A stretch of 48,748 bases of DNA from an uncultured Gammaproteobacteria bacterium (GTDB taxonomy: Bacteria; Pseudomonadota; Gammaproteobacteria; HK1): the NCBI GenBank assembly GCA_947258715.1, contig CAMYJH010000025.1, forward strand, positions 1 through 48,748, written 5' to 3'. The position numbers were made by a program, and so were the translations under genes. Numbering within the stretch: the stretch's first letter is position 1; every line of letters starts with the position of its first letter. Under the pieces are notes generated by a model. That model was not told where the DNA came from, did not search any database, and saw only the letters and a program-made list of their open reading frames with translations. Below are positions 1 to 7,800 of the stretch, piece after piece.

Positions 1-2
1 CG

Positions 3-1955
3 TTCAAAGCGATTTTTGTCACCGCTCTGCTGTTCTGTGTTGACGCCGCACCCCTCACCGCAGCTGAGCTGGAAAAGCCGCCCGGCTATGTGACGTCGCA
101 GGGTTGCGCAGACTGTCATCAACAGCAGTTCGCGGTGTGGTCCGGCTCGCACCACAGCTGGGCGTGGCGGGAGCCGCTGCGGGACAGCGTGTTGGGTAAT
201 TTCGACAATGCCACGCTGGAACACAAAGGTTTTCGCTATCGCTTCGATACACAAGAAGGCGAGTATTTCATTACCGCCGATGGCCCTGACGGCGAGGCCA
301 CGCGCTGCCGGGTCCGCTACGTGGTCGGTGTTACGCCGTTGCAGCAGTATCTGGTGGCGACCGGGGGTGGACGATTGCAGGCTTTGGATGTGGCCTGGGA
401 CACCGAGCGCAATCGCTGGTATCACCTGTATCCGGGTGAAGACACCTCCGCCGGCAACGGCCTCCATTGGAGCCGCTCCTATAAGAACTGGAACGCGCGC
501 TGCGCCGAGTGTCACGTCACCGCATTCGAGAAAAACTACGATCCACGGGCGGATTCTTACCGCAGCCGGCAGGCGGAGATCGGCGTCGGTTGCGAGGCCT
601 GTCACGGGCCCGGCGAGGCGCACGTTGCCTGGGCCGAAAAGCCCGATGCCTTTGACCGCACACGCTGGATTAGCGTCAACGCGCACGGTTTGACCCCGGC
701 GCTGGTGGTCGGCGATGCGGCTTCGGAGATCAACCTGTGCGCCGCCTGTCACGCGCGGCGTGAACCGCTGGGCGCGGACAGCCCGCCTCCAGGAGCGCCT
801 TTGGATGATCACTACCGGCTGGCGCTGCTGCGCGACGGATTGTACTTCCCGGACGGTCAAATCCGGGATGAAGTCTATGTCTACGGCTCGTTCGTGCAGT
901 CGAAGATGTACGCGGCGGGGGTCCGCTGCACCAATTGCCACCAGCCCCACGGCTATGCGTTGAAGCTCGAGGGCAACGCTCAGTGCACCCAGTGCCACAA
1001 CGTCGCTGGAAACGAGGCCTTTCCGACGCTGACCAAGGCCGAATACGACGCGCCGGCCCATCATTTTCACCCACAGGGAAGCGAGGCCTCGGCCTGTAAG
1101 AGCTGTCACATGTCCAAACGCTACTACATGGTGGTGGATGGGCGGCGGGACCACAGCTTTCGAGTACCCCGGCCGGACCTCTCGGCGAAGCTGGGCACCC
1201 CCAATTCATGCACGCTATGCCACCAGGAAAAAACGCCCGAATGGGCGGCACAGCAGATCAAAGCGCGCTATCCAAACGGCCGCTCCGGAAAGCCCCATTT
1301 CGGAGAGCTATTCGCTGCAGCCGGACAGCCGATGAGCGAGCAGAGCGCGCAGCGGCTGGTCACGCTGGCGAGCGACCGAACGATGCCCGCGATCGTTCGT
1401 GCCAGTGCGGCGCAGCGACTGGCGGCTTTCTCCAATCCCGAGCATGCGGATCGCCTGGCTGAACTGCTCGCGGATGACAGCGCCTGGGTCAGAATCTCGG
1501 CCATCGGGCTGCAGCGGTCCCTGCCCCACCAGCGACGGATGAAAAACCTCGAACCCCTGCTGCGTGATTCGAGGCGAAGTGTGCGCATCGAGGCGGCAAA
1601 GGCGCTGCTGGACGTGCCGTCGGGCGCCATATCCGAGAACGTTCAGGAGCCGTTGCGGGCCGCGATGGACGAGCTCCAGAAATCCCTGGATGCCAAGGCG
1701 GACTTCCCGGAGAACCAGATGGTCATCGGCGGCGTCGCGCTGACGCGGCGCAATCTGCCGGCTGCCGCAGGCGCCTTCCGGCGCGCGGTCGAGATGGACC
1801 CGCAACTGGTGCAGGCCTGGATAATGCTGGCGCGTATTCAGGCGGTTCAAGGTGATCGCGCGGCGGTCAGCGAAACCATGAAGCAGGCGATTCGGCAAAA
1901 CCCCGACAGCAATCAAATACGGCGAGCCCTGCAGGGCTTTGAGCGTTCTAACTAA
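3..1955 (+). CDS. Octaheme cytochrome c with HEAT and TPR tail (5' end outside window)
   Basis: Exported multiheme cytochrome, probably a periplasmic electron carrier or oxidoreductase. The frame is open to the left edge; its first visible residues (FKAIFVTALLFC...LTAAEL) are the hydrophobic core and cleavage region of a signal peptide, so only a few N-terminal codons are missing and the GTG at 90 is not the true start. Eight CxxCH haem motifs are visible, beginning at nt 105, 501, 591, 738, 926, 984, 1095 and 1209, with extra histidines between them that could be axial ligands. After the haem domain, about nt 1400-1640 encodes HEAT-like helical repeats and nt 1720-1930 TPR-like repeats, both protein-interaction modules. 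The layout resembles TPR-bearing cytochrome c554/NrfA-superfamily proteins of environmental proteobacteria. The substrate cannot be read from sequence. Haem count is directly seen; the role is inferred. Confidence 0.9.
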   Translation, partial: FKAIFVTALLFCVDAAPLTAAELEKPPGYVTSQGCADCHQQQFAVWSGSHHSWAWREPLRDSVLGNFDNATLEHKGFRYRFDTQEGEYFITADGPDGEATRCRVRYVVGVTPLQQYLVATGGGRLQALDVAWDTERNRWYHLYPGEDTSAGNGLHWSRSYKNWNARCAECHVTAFEKNYDPRADSYRSRQAEIGVGCEACHGPGEAHVAWAEKPDAFDRTRWISVNAHGLTPALVVGDAASEINLCAACHARREPLGADSPPPGAPLDDHYRLALLRDGLYFPDGQIRDEVYVYGSFVQSKMYAAGVRCTNCHQPHGYALKLEGNAQCTQCHNVAGNEAFPTLTKAEYDAPAHHFHPQGSEASACKSCHMSKRYYMVVDGRRDHSFRVPRPDLSAKLGTPNSCTLCHQEKTPEWAAQQIKARYPNGRSGKPHFGELFAAAGQPMSEQSAQRLVTLASDRTMPAIVRASAAQRLAAFSNPEHADRLAELLADDSAWVRISAIGLQRSLPHQRRMKNLEPLLRDSRRSVRIEAAKALLDVPSGAISENVQEPLRAAMDELQKSLDAKADFPENQMVIGGVALTRRNLPAAAGAFRRAVEMDPQLVQAWIMLARIQAVQGDRAAVSETMKQAIRQNPDSNQIRRALQGFERSN

Positions 1956-2141
1956 CCCTTGCGCGAGGGTGATTTTTCCCCAGTCCGTGTCGTGAGCGAG
2001 GTATGCGACCCCCACGCCGCCCGACGACGGGGGCTGAGGTGGGCTCACCGCCGGTGCTTTACCATGACGCGGCGCAGCACGAGGGTTCATGCAGTTTTCG
2101 AACGAGGTCCGCGTCACCGGGGCGATCGTCCGGCCGCTCGC

Positions 2142-2155
2142 TTGACCCAGATCAA
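2142..2155 (+). promoter_or_regulatory. FNR/ANR box with class II-type promoter
   Basis: TTGACCCAGATCAA matches the FNR consensus TTGAT-N4-ATCAA at 9 of 10 defined positions. Exactly 22 nt downstream is TAGAGT (2178-2183), a 4/6 match to the -10 hexamer. This puts the box centre near -41.5 relative to a start at about 2190, the classical class II activator geometry. No coding gene follows on this strand; the transcript would run into the two terminators at 2228-2320. Confidence 0.6.
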
Positions 2156-2189
2156 CCCGCCGGCGCTCGGCCGGTACTAGAGTGGATTC

Positions 2190-2282
2190 AGGTTTTCGGG
2201 GTCGTCCTGGATCCCTCCGGAAACCCTGGGCGGGCCAGTTGTTCCTCCCCCTCAAATAGCTCTGCTGGCCAGCCCTTTTTTT
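2190..2282 (+). ncRNA. Candidate FNR-dependent small RNA
   Basis: Transcript predicted from an FNR-type promoter (box 2142-2155, -10 at 2178-2183) to the first of two intrinsic terminators, about 93 nt; read-through to the second would give about 130 nt. No convincing reading frame with a ribosome-binding site lies inside. The terminator hairpin carries a 26-nt loop exposing CCUCCCCCUC (2244-2253), which is complementary to G-rich Shine-Dalgarno sequences, a hallmark of sRNAs that block translation. FNR-regulated sRNAs are established elsewhere (FnrS in enterobacteria, AniS/FnrS in Neisseria, PhrS in Pseudomonas under ANR). No homology to these is claimed; this is an architecture-based call. 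Confidence 0.5.
2228..2282 (+). terminator. Intrinsic terminator 1 of the sRNA candidate
   Basis: GGGC-g-GGCCAG (2228-2238) pairs with CTGGCC-a-GCCC (2265-2275), with one internal G/A mismatch, followed by seven T residues (2276-2282). The loop is unusually long (26 nt) and pyrimidine-rich. Confidence 0.55.
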
Positions 2283-2286
2283 CGCA

Positions 2287-2320
2287 CCCCCCGGTGCTAT
2301 GCCCGGGGGGATATTTTTTT
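2287..2320 (+). terminator. Strong intrinsic terminator 2
   Basis: CCCCCCGG (2287-2294), 8-nt loop, CCGGGGGG (2303-2310), then ATATTTTTTT. The T-run is on the + side only, so it terminates rightward transcripts (sRNA candidate) and not the leftward cyclase gene. Confidence 0.8.
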
Positions 2321-2366
2321 GCCACAGTCATCAGATCCTTATTAACTTTGCGGCCGGCGGGCAGAT

Positions 2367-3386
2367 TCATTTCGCTGTCGGATCGGCGAGGGTATACATG
2401 CCTACGGGGTTCGAGATCCCTCTCACCGTCTCTTCGGTGAGGAGCTTCAGCCCTCCCTGCTCTAGACGATTCAACTGGCTTGCGACCGCATCGGAGATCA
2501 CGATCTCCACGCCGAGCTCCTTGGCCTTTTGCTCCATTCGCGCAGCGATATGGATAGTGTCGCCATAGAACCCTATCGCCCGCCTGACATCTCCTTCCTC
2601 GCTGACCACGATGTCACCGCCGTGAACGCCGATCCGGAATTGCGGCACCGCCCCGAAGCGCTGCAAGTACTTCGGTTCATCCTTGGAAACCGCTTCTCGA
2701 ATGCCGTCGATGGCGTTGAGTATCGCATCCCCTTCCAGGGCAACGTTCCAGTCCCAGGTGGCGACCAGCCCGTCGCCGGTAAATCGGTAAACCTCCCCGC
2801 CGTTGTCCGCAATGGGAGCGGAAATATCAAAAAAGAATTTGCCAATGAGCGCGCGCGCTCCGATGGGCCCCAAGCGCTCCACCAGTTGGGTCGATCCCTT
2901 GATATCAAGAAACAGAAAGACCTTTTTCTCCATCGCCGGCCGGTGATATTTCCCAAACATCAAATAGGCGATGTTGCGGGCACCCAGAAAGCCCGTTACG
3001 CGTATGACGGTAATTGCTGCCAGACTAAGGCCAAAGATAATCGGCAGGGTGACCGGGAAGCTCGCGTAGGCTTCAGGCAGCGCTCCGAGACGACCCCAAA
3101 GGGCGTGGTTGACGTGCATCACGATCAAAACCACGGCGATTATAATCGTGATGTAGATTGCCAACGAAGCGAGCGGATGCATCGCCCGCAGCCAGCGCCC
3201 GCTGCGTCCCGAAAAATAGAACACCTCGATCGCGCTCACCGACCCACCCATCAGAAGCGCCCCGACAATGGATTGATCAAGGGGATAATCGAGAAGCACC
3301 ACGACCATCCCGGCCAGGGCCACGAACAGTGCCGTCGCAATGGCGACCGCCAACAGCTTCGCTTTAATCGAGCGGGAAAGCGCCAT
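2367..3386 (-). CDS. Membrane-anchored class III adenylate/guanylate cyclase
   Basis: 339 residues. The N-terminal ~150 residues hold several hydrophobic segments forming a membrane anchor; the C-terminal half is a class III cyclase catalytic domain. Metal-binding aspartates are visible in FLDIKGST and in FTGDGLVATW. The transition-state motif normally NxxxR reads GDTIHIAARMEQ, so the arginine is kept but the asparagine position is histidine, and the purine-contacting lysine position before GDG looks like arginine/phenylalanine. The product (cAMP or cGMP) cannot be assigned, and catalytic competence is likely but not certain given the changed residue. The gene stands alone, with its own upstream spacer, and is convergent with the sRNA candidate. 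Confidence 0.85.
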   Translation of the reverse strand: MALSRSIKAKLLAVAIATALFVALAGMVVVLLDYPLDQSIVGALLMGGSVSAIEVFYFSGRSGRWLRAMHPLASLAIYITIIIAVVLIVMHVNHALWGRLGALPEAYASFPVTLPIIFGLSLAAITVIRVTGFLGARNIAYLMFGKYHRPAMEKKVFLFLDIKGSTQLVERLGPIGARALIGKFFFDISAPIADNGGEVYRFTGDGLVATWDWNVALEGDAILNAIDGIREAVSKDEPKYLQRFGAVPQFRIGVHGGDIVVSEEGDVRRAIGFYGDTIHIAARMEQKAKELGVEIVISDAVASQLNRLEQGGLKLLTEETVRGISNPVGMYTLADPTAK

Positions 3387-3496
3387 GGCGGTTGTGTACG
3401 TTCTTTTGCACCAGTCGTCGAGCAGAGCCTTAGCTAAACGTTGCTTAGTGTAATCCCTGAGTACGTCTCAGCGCCGCCTGCCAGTGTTCGTCCGGC

Positions 3497-3637
3497 TCAG
3501 ATCAGAGTTTCTCGGGTGGTCTGGATAGGCTTGATGTACTGCTTGCGTGAACCGTCAATGACCCCTTCCACATTTATAGGCGGGCCGTCTGTTCCCTGCT
3601 CCCGAGTCGCGCCAACGGGCGACGCTTTTAGTGCCAT
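3497..3637 (-). CDS. Short unrecognised ORF (46 aa) in spacer
   Basis: The 494-nt spacer between the cyclase and the glutaredoxin-DinB gene has one plausible small frame, starting ATG at 3637 and ending TGA at 3497. The peptide (MALKASPVGATREQ...QTTRETLI) is hydrophilic and of normal composition but has no good Shine-Dalgarno sequence and no recognised domain. It may be a remnant of a longer gene. The rest of the spacer shows nothing else I can support. Confidence 0.25.
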   Translation of the reverse strand: MALKASPVGATREQGTDGPPINVEGVIDGSRKQYIKPIQTTRETLI

Positions 3638-3880
3638 CACGGGCTTGATGTTCAAAGTTTAATCTTAGTGCGAATGGCCCCCCGCGAAGTTCTCTTTGCA
3701 GGAATGCGGCCTGTGGGGCGTTGTAGATCGGGGTCGTTTTGTCCACCGTTGCCGGCCGGGCGCTTAGCCAATACCCTTGTGGTCTGGGCTTAACGTAATC
3801 GGACTCGACCCTGGCGAATGTCAAGGCGCGGTTCGAAACCCAACCCCTTCTCCAAGGACAAAAGAATAGAGGTAAGCGTG

Positions 3881-4675
3881 ATGACCGCATCCACCGAACT
3901 AGCACCGCTTAAGGTTTACTGGCAGCCCGGCTGCTCGAGCTGCCTCAAGACCAAGGAATTCCTGATCTCCAACGGCATGGAGTTTGAGTCCATCAACGTG
4001 CTCGAGGACGAGAAGGCATTCAAGGAGCTCGAGGCCTTGGGGGTGCGCATGGTGCCCATCGTCGCGCGGGGAAAGGACTGGGCCAACGGCGCGGTGTTTC
4101 GGGACGTGGCCCGGGTGGCGGGATTCCAGTGGGGCGGCCACAAGATGCTGTCGCCGGAAGAAATGGTGGCGCGTATCAACAGCATCCTCGAAGGCGCGCT
4201 GAGATTCGCCCGCCAGATTCCGGAACAGGAGCTCGATACCATGCTTCCGGGCCGACCGCGATCCTACCGCCAGCTCGCCTACCACATTTTTCAGATCCCC
4301 GAGGTGTTCCTGAATCGCGTAGAGCACGATGCGCCCTATACCTACGAAGCACTTTTGAGCCAGCTTCCTCCGCAGATCAAAACCAAAGACGATTTGCTCG
4401 ACTACGGTTCAAAGGTCAAGGCGAGGCTCAATGCCTGGTGGCAATCGACCGGACGCAACACCGACTTCAGCCAGCCGGGTAAGGTGTACTACGGCGAAGT
4501 CACTCTGCACGAAGTTCTCGAGCGCACCGGCTGGCATTCAGGTCAGCACACCCGTCAGCTCATGCTCACCCTGGAGAAGCTCGGCATTACACCCGAGGGG
4601 CCGCTCACCGACGCCGACTTTGCCGGTCTTCCCCTGCCGAAGAACGTATGGGACAACGAAAGGAGCTGGGATTGA
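3881..4675 (+). CDS. Glutaredoxin-DinB fusion protein
   Basis: About 264 residues. Residues ~8-85 form a glutaredoxin/thioredoxin-like domain with a GCSSC redox motif and the cis-proline segment VRMVPIV. Residues ~105-260 form a DinB-like four-helix domain with putative metal-ligand histidines in YHIFQI and in WHSGQHTRQL (HxxxH). DinB-like proteins include metal-dependent thiol transferases such as those using bacillithiol or mycothiol, so a thiol-linked role fits, but no substrate is shown. The ATG at 3881 is preferred over an upstream in-frame ATG (3818) because AGAGGT sits just before it and the glutaredoxin fold begins soon after. The 3' 128 bp recur, degraded, at 12555-12683. Confidence 0.8.
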   Translation: MTASTELAPLKVYWQPGCSSCLKTKEFLISNGMEFESINVLEDEKAFKELEALGVRMVPIVARGKDWANGAVFRDVARVAGFQWGGHKMLSPEEMVARINSILEGALRFARQIPEQELDTMLPGRPRSYRQLAYHIFQIPEVFLNRVEHDAPYTYEALLSQLPPQIKTKDDLLDYGSKVKARLNAWWQSTGRNTDFSQPGKVYYGEVTLHEVLERTGWHSGQHTRQLMLTLEKLGITPEGPLTDADFAGLPLPKNVWDNERSWD

Positions 4676-4709
4676 GCGAGCAAGCATATCTTAATTTCAA
4701 CCAAGTTAA

Positions 4710-4854
4710 GGAAGGTCTGATTTATCAGAACTTCCGCTAGGCGCAGGGATGCGCCGCCGAATCCGATGACTGTAAGTCATTGGATTCGTGAGGCAAGTGG
4801 AAACCGCGTTTTCACTTGCCGACTCTGAAAGGGATGGAATTATTCAGAGTTTCC
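4710..4854. mobile_element. MITE-like element B (145 bp), five hairpins, TTAA flanks
   Basis: Non-coding element with imperfect terminal inverted repeats: GGAAGGTCTGATTTAT at the left, and GGAAACTCTGAATAAT as the reverse complement of the right end. Both ends abut TTAA (4706-4709 and 4855-4858), a 4-bp duplication fitting the YTAR target of IS5-group elements, whose ends also begin GGAAGG. Inside are five consecutive hairpins: 4710-4735, 4740-4755 (GGCGCA/TGCGCC), 4759-4787 (GAATCC.ATGACT gta AGTCAT.GGATTC), 4792-4820 (loop CGC) and 4823-4849 (CTCTGAA/TTCAGAG). No transposase is encoded, so it would need one in trans. The IS5 link is inference. Confidence 0.7.
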
Positions 4855-4934
4855 TTAATTTTTTTGAGTTGCTTATTTTAATGACGGGTCGGCGGTAGAC
4901 GTTACCGGTCCCTTCTTCGTTCTGGCGTTCGGGC

Positions 4935-6101
4935 TCAGTAGCTTCGGGGAAGGCCGAGCACCTTCTCGGCGATGTAGCAGAGGATCAGCTCGGGGCTCAC
5001 CGGAGCGATGCGTGGGATGAACGATTCGCGCAGCAGGCGCTCGACGTGAAATTCCCTTGCGTAACCCATGCCGCCGTGGGTCATTACCGCTTGCTCGCAG
5101 GCGCGGTAGGCGGCCTCGCCCGCGAGATACTTGGCGGTGTTGGCTTCGGGGCCGCAGTTGCGACCCGAGTCGTACGCCCAGGCCGCCCTGAGCGTCGCCA
5201 GCCACGCCGCCTCGAGTTGCATAAAGCAGCGCGCCAGTGGATGCTGAATGGCTTGGTTCTTGCCGATGGGACGGCCGAAGACGATGCGCTCGCGCGCGTA
5301 GCTCGAGGCGCGCCCGAGCGCTTGGCGGCCGAGGCCTACCGCCTCGGCGGCAATCAGGACGCGCTCGGGATTGAGCCCGCGCAGCAGGCAGCGGAAGCCC
5401 GCGCCCTCGGCGCCGACGCGGTCCGCCTCCGGCACCCGCAGGTCGTCGATGAATAGCATGTTCGAGTCCACCGCGGCGCGCCCCATCTTGTCGATCTCGC
5501 GAACCTCCACCCGCTCGCGGTCGAGGTCGGTGTAGAAAAGGGTGAGTCCGTCTGTGGAATGGCGGCCGGCATCGCGAGGGGCGGTGCGGGTCAGCAGCAG
5601 GATCTTGTCCGCCACCTGTGCGGTAGAGGTCCAGAGCTTGCGGCCTTTGATTCGGTAGTAATCTCCCTCACGGGAGGCGGTGGTGGCGATGTTGCCGGTA
5701 TCCAAGCCCGCGTCCGGCTCCGTGACGCCGAAGCAGACGATGCTTTTTCCCGAAATGAGATCCGGCAGCCAGCGGCGCTGCTGTGCATCGCTGCCGAAGA
5801 CGATGACAGGGTGGGTACCGAAAACGTTGACGTGAATTGCCGACGCGGCGCTCATGCCCCCGGGCGAATCCGCAACAGCGTGCATCATCACGGCCGCCTC
5901 GCTGACTCCCAGGCCGGCGCCGCCGTGCTCTCGTGGCAGGGTGATGCCGAGCCAGCCACCGTCCACCATCGCCTGGCGGAACTCGTGCGGGAAGGTGCCG
6001 GTCCTGTCCCGCTCGAGCCAGTAGACCTCGTCGAAGCGCGCGCAGATGCGGCGCACGTTATCGTCGATGGCGCGCTGCTCGTCGCTGAGGTCGAAGTCCA
6101 C
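4935..6101 (-). CDS. Acyl-CoA dehydrogenase
   Basis: 388 residues, normal length for the flavin-dependent acyl-CoA dehydrogenase superfamily. It carries the N-terminal helical domain (DLSDEQRAI...), the flavin/substrate signature CFGVTEPDAGLD, KGRKLWTS, and the C-terminal R-ERIVFGRPIGKNQAIQ and MTHGGMGYAREFHVERLLRE segments. The C-terminal IAPVSPELIL replaces the usual EGTS-type segment, so the catalytic glutamate is not in the position typical of short/medium-chain enzymes and the acyl substrate cannot be assigned. It lies 5 nt downstream of the MFS gene in a leftward run with the cupin and CoA-transferase genes, suggesting oxidation of an imported carboxylate after CoA activation. Confidence 0.9.
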   Translation of the reverse strand: MDFDLSDEQRAIDDNVRRICARFDEVYWLERDRTGTFPHEFRQAMVDGGWLGITLPREHGGAGLGVSEAAVMMHAVADSPGGMSAASAIHVNVFGTHPVIVFGSDAQQRRWLPDLISGKSIVCFGVTEPDAGLDTGNIATTASREGDYYRIKGRKLWTSTAQVADKILLLTRTAPRDAGRHSTDGLTLFYTDLDRERVEVREIDKMGRAAVDSNMLFIDDLRVPEADRVGAEGAGFRCLLRGLNPERVLIAAEAVGLGRQALGRASSYARERIVFGRPIGKNQAIQHPLARCFMQLEAAWLATLRAAWAYDSGRNCGPEANTAKYLAGEAAYRACEQAVMTHGGMGYAREFHVERLLRESFIPRIAPVSPELILCYIAEKVLGLPRSY

Positions 6102-6106
6102 GGGCG

Positions 6107-7330
6107 TTACTCCCGCCGCCCGCCGGCGAGCTCGGGCACCAGCCAGAACTGGGCGAGGCCTAACGCCGCCGCCGCGGCTGCGAAGGCGAAGCAGGCGACA
6201 TAGCCGCCGCTAAGGTCGTAGAGCATACCCGACAGCCACGATCCCGCACCGGCGCCCACTCCCATGCCCATGGTGATAACGCCGTAAATTGCGCCGAGGC
6301 CGCCGCCCGGGAAAAGCTCGGCCGCCAGGGTCGAGACCACCGGCCCACGCGAGCCGGCACTGATGCCGAAGCAGAGCACGAAGAGCACCAGCAGCGGTGC
6401 GCCAGGCTTGAGCGCGAGCAGCAACAGAAAACCGATGCCGGCGATGGTGAAGCTGAAGGTGATCGCCGCGGTGCGGCGGCGGCCCAAGCGATCCGTCATC
6501 CAGCCCGCGGCGGTCATGCCCGCCACCGACAACGCCCCCGCGAATCCGAAGGCGGTGGCGGCTTTAAACGGCGTGAAGCCGATCTCGACCAGATAGGCGA
6601 TCACCTGGATCGTGGTTGCGTAAATTGCGGCCCCGGTAAAGAAGAACACCGCGACCAGTCCCCAGAAGCCGCGGTCACGCGCCGCTCGCGCCAGTGTCCA
6701 GCCCCCCGGCGCGCCCGCGGCCCTCATCGAGGCGTACTGCGGATGACCGGCCGCGTAGCTGCGCCACGGCAGCACCAGCAGCAGCGGCAAGGCGACGAGC
6801 AGCGCACCGCCTAGCCAGGTGTAGGTTCCGCGCCAGCCGATCTGCTCGATGGTCCACTGGGTCAAAGGCACCAGCAGGATGACGCCGCTGCCTAGTCCGG
6901 CGTAAGCGAGCCCCATAGCGGTGCCTATGCGGGCGCGGAACCATCGGCTGATGAGCCCGGAGGCGGTCACCATGCCGAGCGCTGCGACGCCGATGCCGCC
7001 GAACACGCCGACACAAACATAGATCTGCCACAAGGCGTCAACGTGCCCGGCGATAGAATAGCCGGCGCCGAGGAAAGCCAGCCCTAATGCGTAGCTCGCG
7101 CGCGGCCCGAAGACATCGAAAGCGAGGCCGACAAGTGGTGCGGAGAGGCCGTGCACGATCATGAAGACCGAATAGACGCCGGCGAGCTCGGTCCGGCTCC
7201 AGCCGAACTCCGCGCCGACGGGCAGCAGGAACACCACCCAGGTCTCGCCCACCCCGCGGGCCAGCAGATTCATCAGGAAACAGACCGCGAGCACGGTAAA
7301 CGCGGTGTTTTTTAACGCATCCCTGGTCAC
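6107..7330 (-). CDS. MFS transporter
   Basis: 407 residues with about twelve hydrophobic segments and MFS-type loops: GLAFDVFGPR after helix 2, and GWMTDRLGRRRTA in the equivalent loop of the second half. The type resembles monocarboxylate/oxalate-formate-like porters (OFA/MCP group) often found beside CaiB-type CoA-transferases. Likely moves the acid handled by the neighbouring acyl-CoA dehydrogenase and CoA-transferase; the direction and substrate are inferred from context only. Confidence 0.88.
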   Translation of the reverse strand: MTRDALKNTAFTVLAVCFLMNLLARGVGETWVVFLLPVGAEFGWSRTELAGVYSVFMIVHGLSAPLVGLAFDVFGPRASYALGLAFLGAGYSIAGHVDALWQIYVCVGVFGGIGVAALGMVTASGLISRWFRARIGTAMGLAYAGLGSGVILLVPLTQWTIEQIGWRGTYTWLGGALLVALPLLLVLPWRSYAAGHPQYASMRAAGAPGGWTLARAARDRGFWGLVAVFFFTGAAIYATTIQVIAYLVEIGFTPFKAATAFGFAGALSVAGMTAAGWMTDRLGRRRTAAITFSFTIAGIGFLLLLALKPGAPLLVLFVLCFGISAGSRGPVVSTLAAELFPGGGLGAIYGVITMGMGVGAGAGSWLSGMLYDLSGGYVACFAFAAAAAALGLAQFWLVPELAGGRRE

Positions 7331-7373
7331 TGAAGCACTCGATGCCCGGGCGAAATCACACTTTGTCGCCGGC

Positions 7374-7742
7374 CTACGACCCGGTTCGCTCGAGCGGCGG
7401 CGCGTAGGCCACCAGCAGCCGCAGGGGATCGGGGCCTAAGCTCACAACCTGGTGGTCGACGCCCGGAGGAATGCGCACGATGGTATCGGCACCGCAGCGG
7501 CGTGGCTTGCCGTCGCCGAGTGTCACGTCGGCCAGACCGGATAGGATGAAAATCGCCTGGTAAGAATCCTCGTGGCAGTGGCGGTCCGCCGCGCCTCCCG
7601 GTTCGATGATGCCGTGAATGAGCTCGAACAGACCGTTCTCCTCCGCATTGATGAGGCGGACGTTGCGGGTACCGCGGTGCCCGACGGGCTCATAGGTCGG
7701 CATGTCATTCAGGGATTCCATCAAGCCTCGCTGGGTTATCAC
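7374..7742 (-). CDS. Cupin-domain protein
   Basis: 122 residues, single cupin barrel. The first cupin motif is visible as IEPGGAADRHCHEDSYQAIFILSG (histidines and a glutamate as metal ligands), and the second as IPPGVDHQVVSLG. GTG at 7742 is chosen as start because GGGAGGT lies about 8 nt upstream. Single-domain cupins of this sort are metal-binding enzymes or sensors; the position between the MFS and CoA-transferase genes suggests a role in the same catabolic module. Confidence 0.85.
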   Translation of the reverse strand: MITQRGLMESLNDMPTYEPVGHRGTRNVRLINAEENGLFELIHGIIEPGGAADRHCHEDSYQAIFILSGLADVTLGDGKPRRCGADTIVRIPPGVDHQVVSLGPDPLRLLVAYAPPLERTGS

Positions 7743-7800
7743 CTTAAGTACCTCCCAATGGTCGTGATTGACGGCGGTGAACGTGGCGCCCCCTCATTCG

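Noticed and set aside
3260..3290. Other TTGATC-containing sites, e.g. near 3265, 13510 and 40042, as FNR boxes
   Set aside because: They lie inside coding regions or lack the second half-site; only sites with both half-sites in spacers were kept.
3441..3662. Rightward 73-residue ORF in the cyclase-glutaredoxin spacer
   Set aside because: No ribosome-binding site and low-complexity composition; the leftward 46-residue frame in the same stretch is the more protein-like.
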